A DNA stretch of 10,638 nt from an uncultured Agitococcus sp. GTDB taxonomy: Bacteria > Pseudomonadota > Gammaproteobacteria > Pseudomonadales > Moraxellaceae. The translations under genes and the position numbers were made by a program. Below the pieces are notes generated by a model. That model did not search any database, was not told the DNA's origin, and saw only the letters and a list, made by a program, of their open reading frames with translations. Positions within the stretch are counted from its first letter, which is position 1, and every line of letters begins with the position of its first letter. Location: the NCBI RefSeq assembly GCF_937920075.1, contig NZ_CALETI010000438.1:1-10638 (forward strand). The letters run 5' to 3'. Shown here in pieces: positions 5,219-10,638 of the stretch.

Positions 5219-5689
5219 CTACTTTCTAAACCTTACATTCAATCCCTTCAAAAAGTTTCTTAAAAACTGATCGCCACACTCACGATAATTATGATGGCCT
5301 TCTTTTCTAAACAAAGCACTTAACTCTTGTTTAGAGACACGCAAACCTGCGGCATCTAAGGTATCGAGCATTTCGTCTTCTTGTAACTCAAAAGCAATAC
5401 GTAACTTTTTTAAGACCATATTATTGCTTAATGCTATGTTGGGATTAGGTGCTTGATAGTCTTTGCCTTCAGGTAAACCACGACAATCAATAATTAAGCC
5501 ATCTAAAAAGTGCGCTAACGCCAATTCTGGACAAGGTTGATAATTTGCCTCATCTTCTTTCGCCAACCAAGCAGAGACTTGCTCAGTGCTTGCCTGAAAG
5601 CCTGTTAATGACAATAAACCCACCACAGCCGTTTCATTAATATCAAGGGTATAACGTAAGCTACGCAACACATCATTAGCATTCATCAT
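5219..5689 (-). CDS. yehS: DUF1456 family protein, YehS-like
   Basis: A small cytoplasmic protein of unknown function built of two tandem DUF1456 repeats. Each repeat begins with a similar helix (NDVLRSLRYTLDIN near 4-17; NNMVLKKLRIAFELQ near 88-102) and ends with a matching segment (AKEDEANYQPCPELALAHFLDGLI; RKEGHHNYRECGDQFLRNFLKGL). At 156 residues it matches the E. coli YehS length. The start codon overlaps the stop of the upstream RRM gene as ATGA (5689-5686), with GAGGGTG about 10 nt before it, so translation is probably coupled. A second ATG directly after would give one residue fewer. The pairing with an RNA-binding protein hints at RNA-related work but does not establish it. Confidence 0.88.
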   Translation of the reverse strand: MMNANDVLRSLRYTLDINETAVVGLLSLTGFQASTEQVSAWLAKEDEANYQPCPELALAHFLDGLIIDCRGLPEGKDYQAPNPNIALSNNMVLKKLRIAFELQEDEMLDTLDAAGLRVSKQELSALFRKEGHHNYRECGDQFLRNFLKGLNVRFRK

Positions 5690-5937
5690 TTTGCTGCACC
5701 CTCTTCGGCTTCTTTAACCCGAATCACACTATCCAAAATCTTTTTTGCATTCAAACGCTTAATTGCTAATTTTGCTTCTATGTGTTTTGGCATCTCAACA
5801 AAACCAAAGCCTTTAGATTTGCCAGTGGCTTTATCTAAAACCAAATTACAAGATTCTACCAAACCAAACTCATCAAATAAGGCTTTAAGTTGTGCTTCGG
5901 TCAACGCACGTGGCAAATTACGGGCAATAATTTTCAT
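5686..5937 (-). CDS. Small RNA-binding protein with a single RRM domain
   Basis: An 83-residue protein that is essentially one RNA recognition motif. RNP2 (IIARNL) lies at residues 3-8 and RNP1 (KGFGFVEM) at 42-49, with aromatic residues for base stacking at F44 and F46, followed by a short acidic/basic tail. Bacterial relatives bind single-stranded RNA; cold-response roles are known for some, and its partner here is unknown. I chose ATG 5937 because MKIIARNLP is the usual family start and GAGAA lies upstream; a TTG at 5949 would add four residues. It lies 47 bp after cysQ and overlaps yehS by four bases, so it is probably co-transcribed with yehS and perhaps with cysQ. Confidence 0.9.
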   Translation of the reverse strand: MKIIARNLPRALTEAQLKALFDEFGLVESCNLVLDKATGKSKGFGFVEMPKHIEAKLAIKRLNAKKILDSVIRVKEAEEGAAK

Positions 5938-5984
5938 GTCTATTCTCAAAAAACTTAGCTAATCATCATAACATACTTACAGGT

Positions 5985-6815
5985 TTAGCGTGCGCTCTCA
6001 ACCTGCATACAGGCCAACCAATCATCGACATAAGCTTTATCACCAACAACAATAAAATCTTTATTGGCCAAACTGTCACGTTTGTTATATAAAAATGGTC
6101 GGCCTTGACGATCTACCAAGGCACCACCCGCCTCTTCTAAAATAATTTGTCCTGCCGCAGTATCCCACTCCATGGTTGTGCCAAAACGCGGATAAAAATC
6201 GGCTAAGCCCTCAGCAATTCGACACATTTTTAAGGCACTACCCACCTCTAACACTTGATAATCACCAAAACGTTGCTGGGTGTGTTGCAATAAGGCTTGA
6301 TTCTTTTTGCCATTAGCATGAAAACGACTGACTAATAAACGAGGCGGAGTGAGTTGTTTGGCAGTTGTTAAACGCTGTTTTTGACCATGCTGATCAATCA
6401 GCCATGCGCCACAGCCTTTCGCCGCCATATAAGTTAAGCCATAATAAGGCGCATGTAATATCCCTAATACCGCTTGATGATCAACCACTAAGGCAATATT
6501 GACCGTAAAGTCGTTGGTACGTGCCACAAATTCTTTAGTGCCATCCAAAGGATCAACCAACCACAAACGTGACCATTGCTGACGGTCATAATCATCGTCT
6601 GATTCTTCTGACAACACAGGAATATCAGGCGTTAAAGCTTGTAACTTTTCAACAATTAAGTGATGTGAGGCTAAATCGGCAGCCGTTAACGGTGATTTAT
6701 CTTCTTTATGTTGGAGTTGCCATTGCTCAGGTTGGGCATAAATCGTCATAATTGCCTGCCCTGCTTGTTGGCTAATTTGGGCAACTGCGTTTAATAATGA
6801 GTGAAGATTTAACAT
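5985..6815 (-). CDS. cysQ: 3'(2'),5'-bisphosphate nucleotidase CysQ
   Basis: CysQ removes the 3'-phosphate from 3'-phosphoadenosine 5'-phosphate (PAP), a by-product of sulfate assimilation that inhibits exoribonucleases; the family depends on Mg2+ and is inhibited by lithium. The protein has 276 residues and the inositol-phosphatase fold motifs: KEDKSPLTAADLASH (37-51), LSEES with metal ligand E70/E71, DPLDGTKEF with D88 and D91 (88-96), and EWDTAAGQIILEEAGG with D218 (217-231). The start codon at 6815 overlaps by two bases the start of the divergent YrfG-type gene. No clear ribosome site is visible upstream. The RRM gene follows 47 bp downstream on the same strand with no obvious terminator between. 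Confidence 0.93.
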   Translation of the reverse strand: MLNLHSLLNAVAQISQQAGQAIMTIYAQPEQWQLQHKEDKSPLTAADLASHHLIVEKLQALTPDIPVLSEESDDDYDRQQWSRLWLVDPLDGTKEFVARTNDFTVNIALVVDHQAVLGILHAPYYGLTYMAAKGCGAWLIDQHGQKQRLTTAKQLTPPRLLVSRFHANGKKNQALLQHTQQRFGDYQVLEVGSALKMCRIAEGLADFYPRFGTTMEWDTAAGQIILEEAGGALVDRQGRPFLYNKRDSLANKDFIVVGDKAYVDDWLACMQVESAR

Positions 6816-7470
6816 GATAAATTGGTCTGCTATTGATACCGTACTGTTGGATATGGATGGTACGTTATTAGACTTACATTTTGATAATTATTTTTGGCAA
6901 ATTCACGTTCCTGAACAGTACAGCCAAAAACACGGACTTTCATTAGAAGAAAGTAAGGCCGTATTGTACCCCCGTTTTGCTGCACAACAAGGCTCCTTAA
7001 ATTGGTATTGCTTAGATTATTGGTCTAAAGATTTAGGCTTAGATATTGTTGTTCTAAAGCATGATATCCAAGAACGAATTGCCCTACGCACCGAAGCTCT
7101 AGACTTTTTACAAGCTTTAGCTGCCAGTGATAAACAAGTTTGGTTAGTGACCAATGCTCATCCGCAAGCCTTAGCACTCAAACTCAATAAAACCTTAATT
7201 AGTCATTATTTTGACCATATTATTAGCTCACACCAGTTTGGTAAACCTAAAGAATATTTACAGTTTTGGCATGATTTACAACACTACGCCCACTTTGACC
7301 CACAACGTAGTTTATTTATTGATGACAGCGAATCGGTGTTAAAAACAGCGGCAAATTTTGGCATTAAACATATTTTGTCAATTAAGCATCCTGATAGCCA
7401 AACCGTGCAACATCGGCAATCACAATTCCCTATGCTCGAGCATTTTAAAGATATTTTGCCAATTGCTTAG
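6814..7470 (+). CDS. yrfG: HAD-family nucleotidase, YrfG-like (GMP/IMP nucleotidase)
   Basis: A haloacid-dehalogenase-type phosphatase resembling E. coli YrfG, which dephosphorylates purine nucleotides such as GMP and IMP. The protein has 218 residues (E. coli about 222). The HAD motifs are complete: motif I DMDGT with nucleophile D13 and acid/base D15, motif II T113 in LVTNAHP, motif III lysine in GKPKE (143-147), and motif IV DD at 170-171 (FIDDSES). Family blocks FDNYFWQ (23-29) and LNWYCLDYWS (62-71) closely match YrfG. The start at 6814 shares CATG with the cysQ start on the opposite strand, with GAGTGAAG about 8 nt upstream as a weak ribosome site. Both diverging genes act on phosphorylated nucleotides, which may be chance. 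Confidence 0.9.
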   Translation: MINWSAIDTVLLDMDGTLLDLHFDNYFWQIHVPEQYSQKHGLSLEESKAVLYPRFAAQQGSLNWYCLDYWSKDLGLDIVVLKHDIQERIALRTEALDFLQALAASDKQVWLVTNAHPQALALKLNKTLISHYFDHIISSHQFGKPKEYLQFWHDLQHYAHFDPQRSLFIDDSESVLKTAANFGIKHILSIKHPDSQTVQHRQSQFPMLEHFKDILPIA

Positions 7471-7494
7471 CTTTTATGATGATTGATAAAAATT

Positions 7495-7549
7495 GTCTGA
7501 CAATATGGTTTGACAGACCTTGCTCATCTAGCGAAAATCGCAAAGGTCT
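7495..7549. repeat. Two consecutive imperfect hairpins between yrfG and the RHH gene
   Basis: GTCTG-a-CAA (7495-7503) pairs with TTG-a-CAGAC (7510-7518) with one A/A mismatch. AGACCTT (7515-7521) pairs with AAGGTCT (about 7543-7549) and encloses a small GCGA/TCGC stem. The two structures share bases 7515-7518 and so exclude each other. They could end yrfG transcription or lie in the leader of the RHH gene. Confidence 0.4.
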
Positions 7550-7606
7550 TATCGTTCCTATCAAATCAAAACAGTACTTTCGTACTAATTTACTTGAGAG
7601 TCACAC

Positions 7607-7858
7607 ATGTCTGCTGCTTTAACTTTAGCTAATCTCCCCGAAGATTTATTAAGTCGTTTGCAGGAAGCAGCTCAACAACATGGATGCAGTATTGAACAAG
7701 AAATTGAATCTTGTTTGCGTAAGGTTTTAATGCCCATTACCACCACTGAAGGGTTGATTAATCGTACCCAAGAGTTACGCCAACAATTTGTGTGTGAAGC
7801 CGATCGTTTGGCTGACGTCGTCCGCCGCTTAGAAGAAGGCAAACCCTGTTTGTTATAA
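7607..7858 (+). CDS. Ribbon-helix-helix (Arc/FitA-like) DNA-binding protein, orphan antitoxin-like
   Basis: An 83-residue protein whose N-terminal half fits the ribbon-helix-helix fold of FitA/Arc-type antitoxins. ALTLANLPEDLLSRLQEAAQQHG supplies the DNA-contacting strand (residues 4-9) and first helix, and SIEQEIESCLRKVL (28-41) the second helix. The C-terminal half (EGLINRTQELRQQFVCEADRLADVVRRLEEG) is helical and would normally bind a toxin. No PIN-domain toxin follows: only 35 bp separate its stop from the end of the convergent TetR gene. It is therefore an orphan regulator or the remnant of a toxin-antitoxin pair. ATG 7607 is preceded by GAGAG at a good distance. Confidence 0.75.
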   Translation: MSAALTLANLPEDLLSRLQEAAQQHGCSIEQEIESCLRKVLMPITTTEGLINRTQELRQQFVCEADRLADVVRRLEEGKPCLL

Positions 7859-7865
7859 ATTTTAT

Positions 7866-7891
7866 TTGGACTAGGCTCGTTCCTAGTCCAA
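7866..7891. terminator. Bidirectional terminator hairpin between the RHH and TetR genes
   Basis: TTGGACTAGG (7866-7875) and CCTAGTCCAA (7882-7891) form a perfect 10-bp stem with loop CTCGTT in the gap between convergent genes. The following T-tracts are short on both strands. Confidence 0.75.
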
Positions 7892-7893
7892 CT

Positions 7894-8556
7894 TTAACGT
7901 ACACCTTTCACCAAACAACTCATTAAAAAAGCCATTTCCTCTACCAACACAGCTTTTTCTTGAGGTACTTGTTTGTTTAACCATGCAATTTGTAATTCGT
8001 GCATCGCTCCCACTAAGCCAAAAGCCAACACTTTGTAATTACGAGCTGGCAACTTGCCTGCGGCAACCCACAGACCCAAATAGCTTTCAATTAATAGCGC
8101 AAATTCTGTAATAGCTGCATTTCTGGCTGCTTCAACACGTTGGCTCACCCCTAAAATTTCTTGTGTGGTAATTTTTACCCGACGCAGATCTTCTAAATGT
8201 GCACTTAAAAAGGCATTAACACCTGCCTCAAAACGTTGTTCTAAAGATAATTCACCATTCAACATTTGACTCAATACAGCATGTTTGCTTTGTTGCAAAA
8301 TGTCATTAAACACGGCAATTAAAATCGCCTCACGATCTTTAAAATGCTCATAAAAATGACGTGGTGTGACTTTGGCATGAGCACATAATTTTTCGACCGT
8401 TGTTGGCAAATATCCCACTGTACCAAACAATTCCAAAGCACTTGCCATTAATCGCTCATAGCGCTCTTGAGCCAATTGCTCAGCACTACGCCCACCATAA
8501 CCACGTTTAGGCGTTTTTTTTGGTACTAAAGTACGCATTTCGTCGGAATTTTGCAT
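7894..8556 (-). CDS. TetR/AcrR-family transcriptional regulator
   Basis: A dimeric ligand-responsive repressor of the TetR type. From ATG 8556 it has 220 residues. A basic N-terminal arm (VPKKTPKRGYGGRS, 11-24) precedes the DNA-binding domain. The first helix is ERYERLMASALELFGTVGY (31-49) and the helix-turn-helix is TTVEKLCAHAKVTPRHFYEHFKDREAIL (52-79), with the typical HFYEHF recognition end. The rest is a helical ligand domain. I moved the start from the longest frame (8658) to 8556 because AAGGGG lies just upstream and the extra 34 codons would run through a palindromic repeat and operator-like DNA. It diverges from the SDR gene, the usual setting for a local regulator that also controls itself. 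The ligand is unknown. Confidence 0.85.
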   Translation of the reverse strand: MQNSDEMRTLVPKKTPKRGYGGRSAEQLAQERYERLMASALELFGTVGYLPTTVEKLCAHAKVTPRHFYEHFKDREAILIAVFNDILQQSKHAVLSQMLNGELSLEQRFEAGVNAFLSAHLEDLRRVKITTQEILGVSQRVEAARNAAITEFALLIESYLGLWVAAGKLPARNYKVLAFGLVGAMHELQIAWLNKQVPQEKAVLVEEMAFLMSCLVKGVR

Positions 8557-8569
8557 ATTGCCCCTTGAA

Positions 8570-8591
8570 TTAGGAAAGACTTCTTTCCTAA
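8570..8591. promoter_or_regulatory. Candidate TetR operator: perfect 10+10 palindrome, 2-nt spacer
   Basis: TTAGGAAAGA and TCTTTCCTAA flank a CT spacer, 14 bp upstream of the TetR-family start codon. Symmetry, length and position fit an autoregulatory operator in the TetR/SDR divergent region. A possible -10 for the regulator (TATTTT, minus, 8595-8590) overlaps its edge. Confidence 0.6.
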
Positions 8592-8614
8592 AATAGCACA
8601 TCTTATTTAAAAAC

Positions 8615-8646
8615 CCCACCCTAACCCTCCCCTTGTCAAGGGAGGG
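8615..8646. repeat. Palindromic intergenic repeat (CCCACCCTAACCCTCCC type)
   Basis: CCCTCCC (8625-8631) faces GGGAGGG (8640-8646), with CTTG/CAAG at the centre. The flanking ACCCTAACCCTC text resembles a short palindromic repeat found between genes in many proteobacteria, from memory. It lies between the candidate operator and the SDR start. Confidence 0.45.
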
Positions 8647-8687
8647 AATACTACTCAAATTTAAACACGACTGTGTGAGGGCATTAT

Positions 8688-9467
8688 ATGACAGCTAAAG
8701 CTATTTTTATTACCGGTGCGGCCGCTGGCATTGGTGCGGCAACCGCACGTTTATTTGCCAAACATGGTTGGTTTGTTGGCTTATTTGATATTGACCAAGT
8801 CGGTTTGGCCAAATTACAACAAGAATTGGGTACACAGGTGTCAATGACAGGTGTGCTTAATGTCGCTGATGAGCAACAATGGCAACAAGCCTTGCATCAA
8901 TTTTTTAGCAGAACAGGCCGATTGGATGTTTTGTTAAATAATGCTGGGATTTTAGCCTCTGGAGCATTTGAACATATTCCCCTACAACAACAACATCGTT
9001 TATTAGACGTTAATATTAAAGGGGTACTCAACGGCTGCTATTTAGCTTTTCCTTATCTACAACAAACAGCCAAAAGCCGTGTCATCAATTTATGTTCAGC
9101 ATCTGCCTTGTATGGCCAACCATCTTTAGCTGTTTATTCAGCGACTAAATTTGCGGTGCGTGGTTTAACCGAAGCCTTAGATTTGGAGTGGTCGGCTTAT
9201 AATATTCGTGTAATGGATGTTTTGCCGTTATTTGTACAAACCAACATGGTTAATAACATGGATGCTGACAGTATTAAAAATATGGGCGTGCACTTAACTG
9301 CCGAAGATGTTGCCCAAACTATTTATCAGGCTGCGGATTATCAAGGCAAAATCGCCAAAGTCCATTGGACGGTTGGCTTACCTACTCGCTTATTTTATGC
9401 CGTGTCAGGTGCTGCGCCTGATTGGTTAAGCCGTGGCATTAATCAATTTATTAACCGTCAAAAATAG
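8688..9467 (+). CDS. Short-chain dehydrogenase/reductase (SDR) family oxidoreductase
   Basis: A classical SDR of 259 residues with a Rossmann fold. The cofactor loop is TGAAAGIG (9-16). An Asp at the end of the second strand (FDID, near 34) favours NAD(H). NNAG lies at 84-87, and the active-site residues are N109, S137 (NLCSAS), Y150 and K154 (YSATK). The substrate cannot be read from sequence. GAGGG lies about 7 nt before ATG 8688. It diverges from the TetR-family gene and is followed after 90 bp by an MBL-fold gene on the same strand, so the pair may form a unit under TetR-type control. The C-terminal tail (ISRGINQF-like) has no obvious membrane segment. Confidence 0.9.
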   Translation: MTAKAIFITGAAAGIGAATARLFAKHGWFVGLFDIDQVGLAKLQQELGTQVSMTGVLNVADEQQWQQALHQFFSRTGRLDVLLNNAGILASGAFEHIPLQQQHRLLDVNIKGVLNGCYLAFPYLQQTAKSRVINLCSASALYGQPSLAVYSATKFAVRGLTEALDLEWSAYNIRVMDVLPLFVQTNMVNNMDADSIKNMGVHLTAEDVAQTIYQAADYQGKIAKVHWTVGLPTRLFYAVSGAAPDWLSRGINQFINRQK

Positions 9468-9504
9468 GCTTCGACGACGCTCAGCCAACTAGATAACTTA
9501 ACGC

Positions 9505-9540
9505 ACTAACCCTAGCTCTCTCCTTTGAATGATAGGGAGC
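9505..9540. repeat. Degenerate palindromic repeat between the SDR and MBL genes
   Basis: CTAACCCTAGCTC...GAGC holds alternative pairings: CCCTA (9510-9514) with TAGGG (9533-9537), or GCTC (9515-9518) with GAGC (9537-9540). The CTAACCCT lead and the pyrimidine-rich/purine-rich arms resemble the repeat at 8615-8646. Just before it, GGCT...AGCC around 9468-9486 forms another small dyad (TTCGACGACGCTCAGCC). Confidence 0.4.
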
Positions 9541-9557
9541 TTTTCAAGGATACAATT

Positions 9558-10631
9558 ATGAGCCTACAAATTCCTGCCTCCATGCAACGCATCACCGATT
9601 TTGACAACACACGCCAATCACCTTTACCCCGCGAACGCTTAGAAGCCACTCGTAAAGCCGCTTTAGCCTTTCATGAGCGTTTTATGGATGAACCCAAAGT
9701 CTTATTTTATAAAAGTATTAATTTGATTCGTGTGCCCTATCCCACATGGTATGGCTATAGTGGAGTCTATGCGCAAAGTGCGTATCGCTTTCCATTTATT
9801 CACATTTTAAATCGCTTGTTTGTTATTCAGTATCGCGACTTTGCAGGTGAAGTTAAAACTCTATTGTTTTCCCCGTCTGATATTGATGGCAATCGCGAAA
9901 CCCCATTTTTTAAACGTTTGGTTGAAAAATTACATTTGCCTAAATCAGCTCAAGATTTTATGGCACCAACCTATCACTCCGTAGAAAGTGCCTTGGCCAG
10001 CACAGGTATTCGTCCAGAACAAGTGGACTATATTAGTTATGACCACTTACATACCCAAGACTTGCGCAAATGGCTAGGAACAGGCGCAAACAAAGGCTAT
10101 TTTCCCAATGCTAAATTATTGGTGCATGAGCAAGAATGGGCATCAACCAGCGCATTGATTCCTTGCCAAGCGGATTGGTATTGCCCTCATGGCATTGATG
10201 GTGTGAATACAAGTCGAATTATTCAATTTACAGGCAGTATTCAACTCGGTCGTGGCGTGGCCTTAGTACATACCTTGGGACACACCGAAGGCAATCATTC
10301 TTTAGTGGCGCGTGTTAAAGATGGTATTCGGGTGACTTCAGAAAATGGCGTAGGTGCGGATGCTTATCACCCTATTAACTCAACAATTAATGCTGTTCGC
10401 CGTTACGCCCAAGCGACAGGTGCAGAGGTGATTTTAAATGGTAATACCCTAGAAGGCAGTAATGACCAATATATTTCAATGGTCATGGAAAAAACTATCG
10501 CAGGAGCATCAGTTAATCCTGATTATCCAAATTGTGCCTCCTCAAGCGAGGCAACACCTTATTGGCTAGTACCACAACAACAAAGTAGCTTCCTGATTGG
10601 TGAAGCTGAATTTGGCAAGGCCATCGTTTAA
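9558..10631 (+). CDS. Metallo-beta-lactamase-fold protein with an atypical metal motif
   Basis: A 357-residue protein whose C-terminal two thirds resemble the metallo-beta-lactamase hydrolase fold. The first motif, normally HxHxDH, reads HLHTQD (163-168), so the usual Asp is Gln167 and the last His is Asp168. The downstream motif is recognisable as HTLGHTEGNHSLV with H242. Where many members have a metal-bridging Asp it has SENGVGADAYH (261-271). The N-terminal ~100 residues (with many aromatics, YPTWYGYSGVYAQSAYRFPF at 61-80) are not a domain I can name. I chose ATG 9558 because AAGGA lies 8 nt upstream; an in-frame ATG at 9525 sits in a palindromic repeat. It follows the SDR gene by 90 bp and may share its regulation. 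Substrate and activity are unknown. Confidence 0.75.
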   Translation: MSLQIPASMQRITDFDNTRQSPLPRERLEATRKAALAFHERFMDEPKVLFYKSINLIRVPYPTWYGYSGVYAQSAYRFPFIHILNRLFVIQYRDFAGEVKTLLFSPSDIDGNRETPFFKRLVEKLHLPKSAQDFMAPTYHSVESALASTGIRPEQVDYISYDHLHTQDLRKWLGTGANKGYFPNAKLLVHEQEWASTSALIPCQADWYCPHGIDGVNTSRIIQFTGSIQLGRGVALVHTLGHTEGNHSLVARVKDGIRVTSENGVGADAYHPINSTINAVRRYAQATGAEVILNGNTLEGSNDQYISMVMEKTIAGASVNPDYPNCASSSEATPYWLVPQQQSSFLIGEAEFGKAIV

Positions 10632-10638
10632 TTCCAAG

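Noticed and set aside
7859..7893. A toxin partner gene downstream of the ribbon-helix-helix gene
   Set aside because: The gap is 35 bp and consists of a terminator hairpin; no coding frame fits.
8557..8658. Longer N-terminus of the TetR-family protein
   Set aside because: The extra 34 codons lie across a palindromic repeat and a 22-bp operator-like dyad. ATG 8556 has AAGGGG upstream.
9525..9557. Upstream in-frame ATG of the MBL-fold gene
   Set aside because: It lies inside a palindromic repeat and lacks a ribosome site, whereas ATG 9558 follows AAGGA at a normal distance.

Overview
The window looks like chromosomal DNA of an AT-rich gammaproteobacterium. The acetolactate synthase, RlmJ, CysQ, YrfG-type phosphatase and YehS-type proteins all have gammaproteobacterial character. 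The acetolactate synthase N-terminus and the general style suggest Pseudomonadales, perhaps Moraxellaceae. That placement is from memory of protein families and was not checked by a search. Most genes are housekeeping. The accessory content is one IS200/IS605-type tnpB element and a few short palindromic repeats.

Layout. (1) Positions 1-1271, minus: the first 423 codons of the acetolactate synthase large subunit, cut by the window edge. A ~150-nt leader and an extended -10 promoter lie upstream. (2) 1475-1800: a gene-free stretch with four consecutive imperfect hairpins and a short direct repeat. (3) 1904-2410, plus: a secreted DUF4124 protein whose stop codon now lies in the end of the adjacent insertion sequence. 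(4) 2407-3667: a tnpB-only IS605-family element of about 1.26 kb, with both end hairpins, a probable omega-RNA overlapping the tnpB 3' end, and a long inverted repeat in its left part. Joining the flanks across a TTAT target recreates tandem TAA TAA stops for the DUF4124 gene, directly followed by a 12-bp-stem bidirectional terminator shared with rlmJ. (5) 3704-5177: rlmJ (minus) and a 2-oxoglutarate/Fe(II) oxygenase (plus), diverging from one shared CATG. (6) 5219-6815, minus: cysQ, then a small RRM protein translationally coupled to yehS through an ATGA overlap. (7) 6814-7470, plus: a YrfG-type HAD nucleotidase, which also starts within a CATG shared with cysQ. (8) 7607-7858: an orphan ribbon-helix-helix protein. 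(9) 7894-10631: a TetR-family regulator (minus) diverging from an SDR oxidoreductase and a metallo-beta-lactamase-fold protein (plus). A perfect 10+10 palindrome in front of the regulator is a candidate operator.

How the parts may work together. AHAS makes branched-chain amino acid precursors. RlmJ modifies 23S rRNA. CysQ and YrfG act on nucleotides (PAP and probably GMP/IMP). The TetR/SDR/MBL group looks like a small regulated catabolic or detoxification unit with unknown substrate. The most unusual points are: a TnpB that lacks the glutamate at the usual RuvC-II position, the exact reconstruction of the empty IS site, two separate divergent gene pairs whose start codons overlap in CATG, the structured non-coding block at 1533-1766, and an MBL-fold protein with a non-canonical metal motif. 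I saw no CRISPR array, tRNA, rRNA or prophage. I did not find a convincing new multi-gene system.
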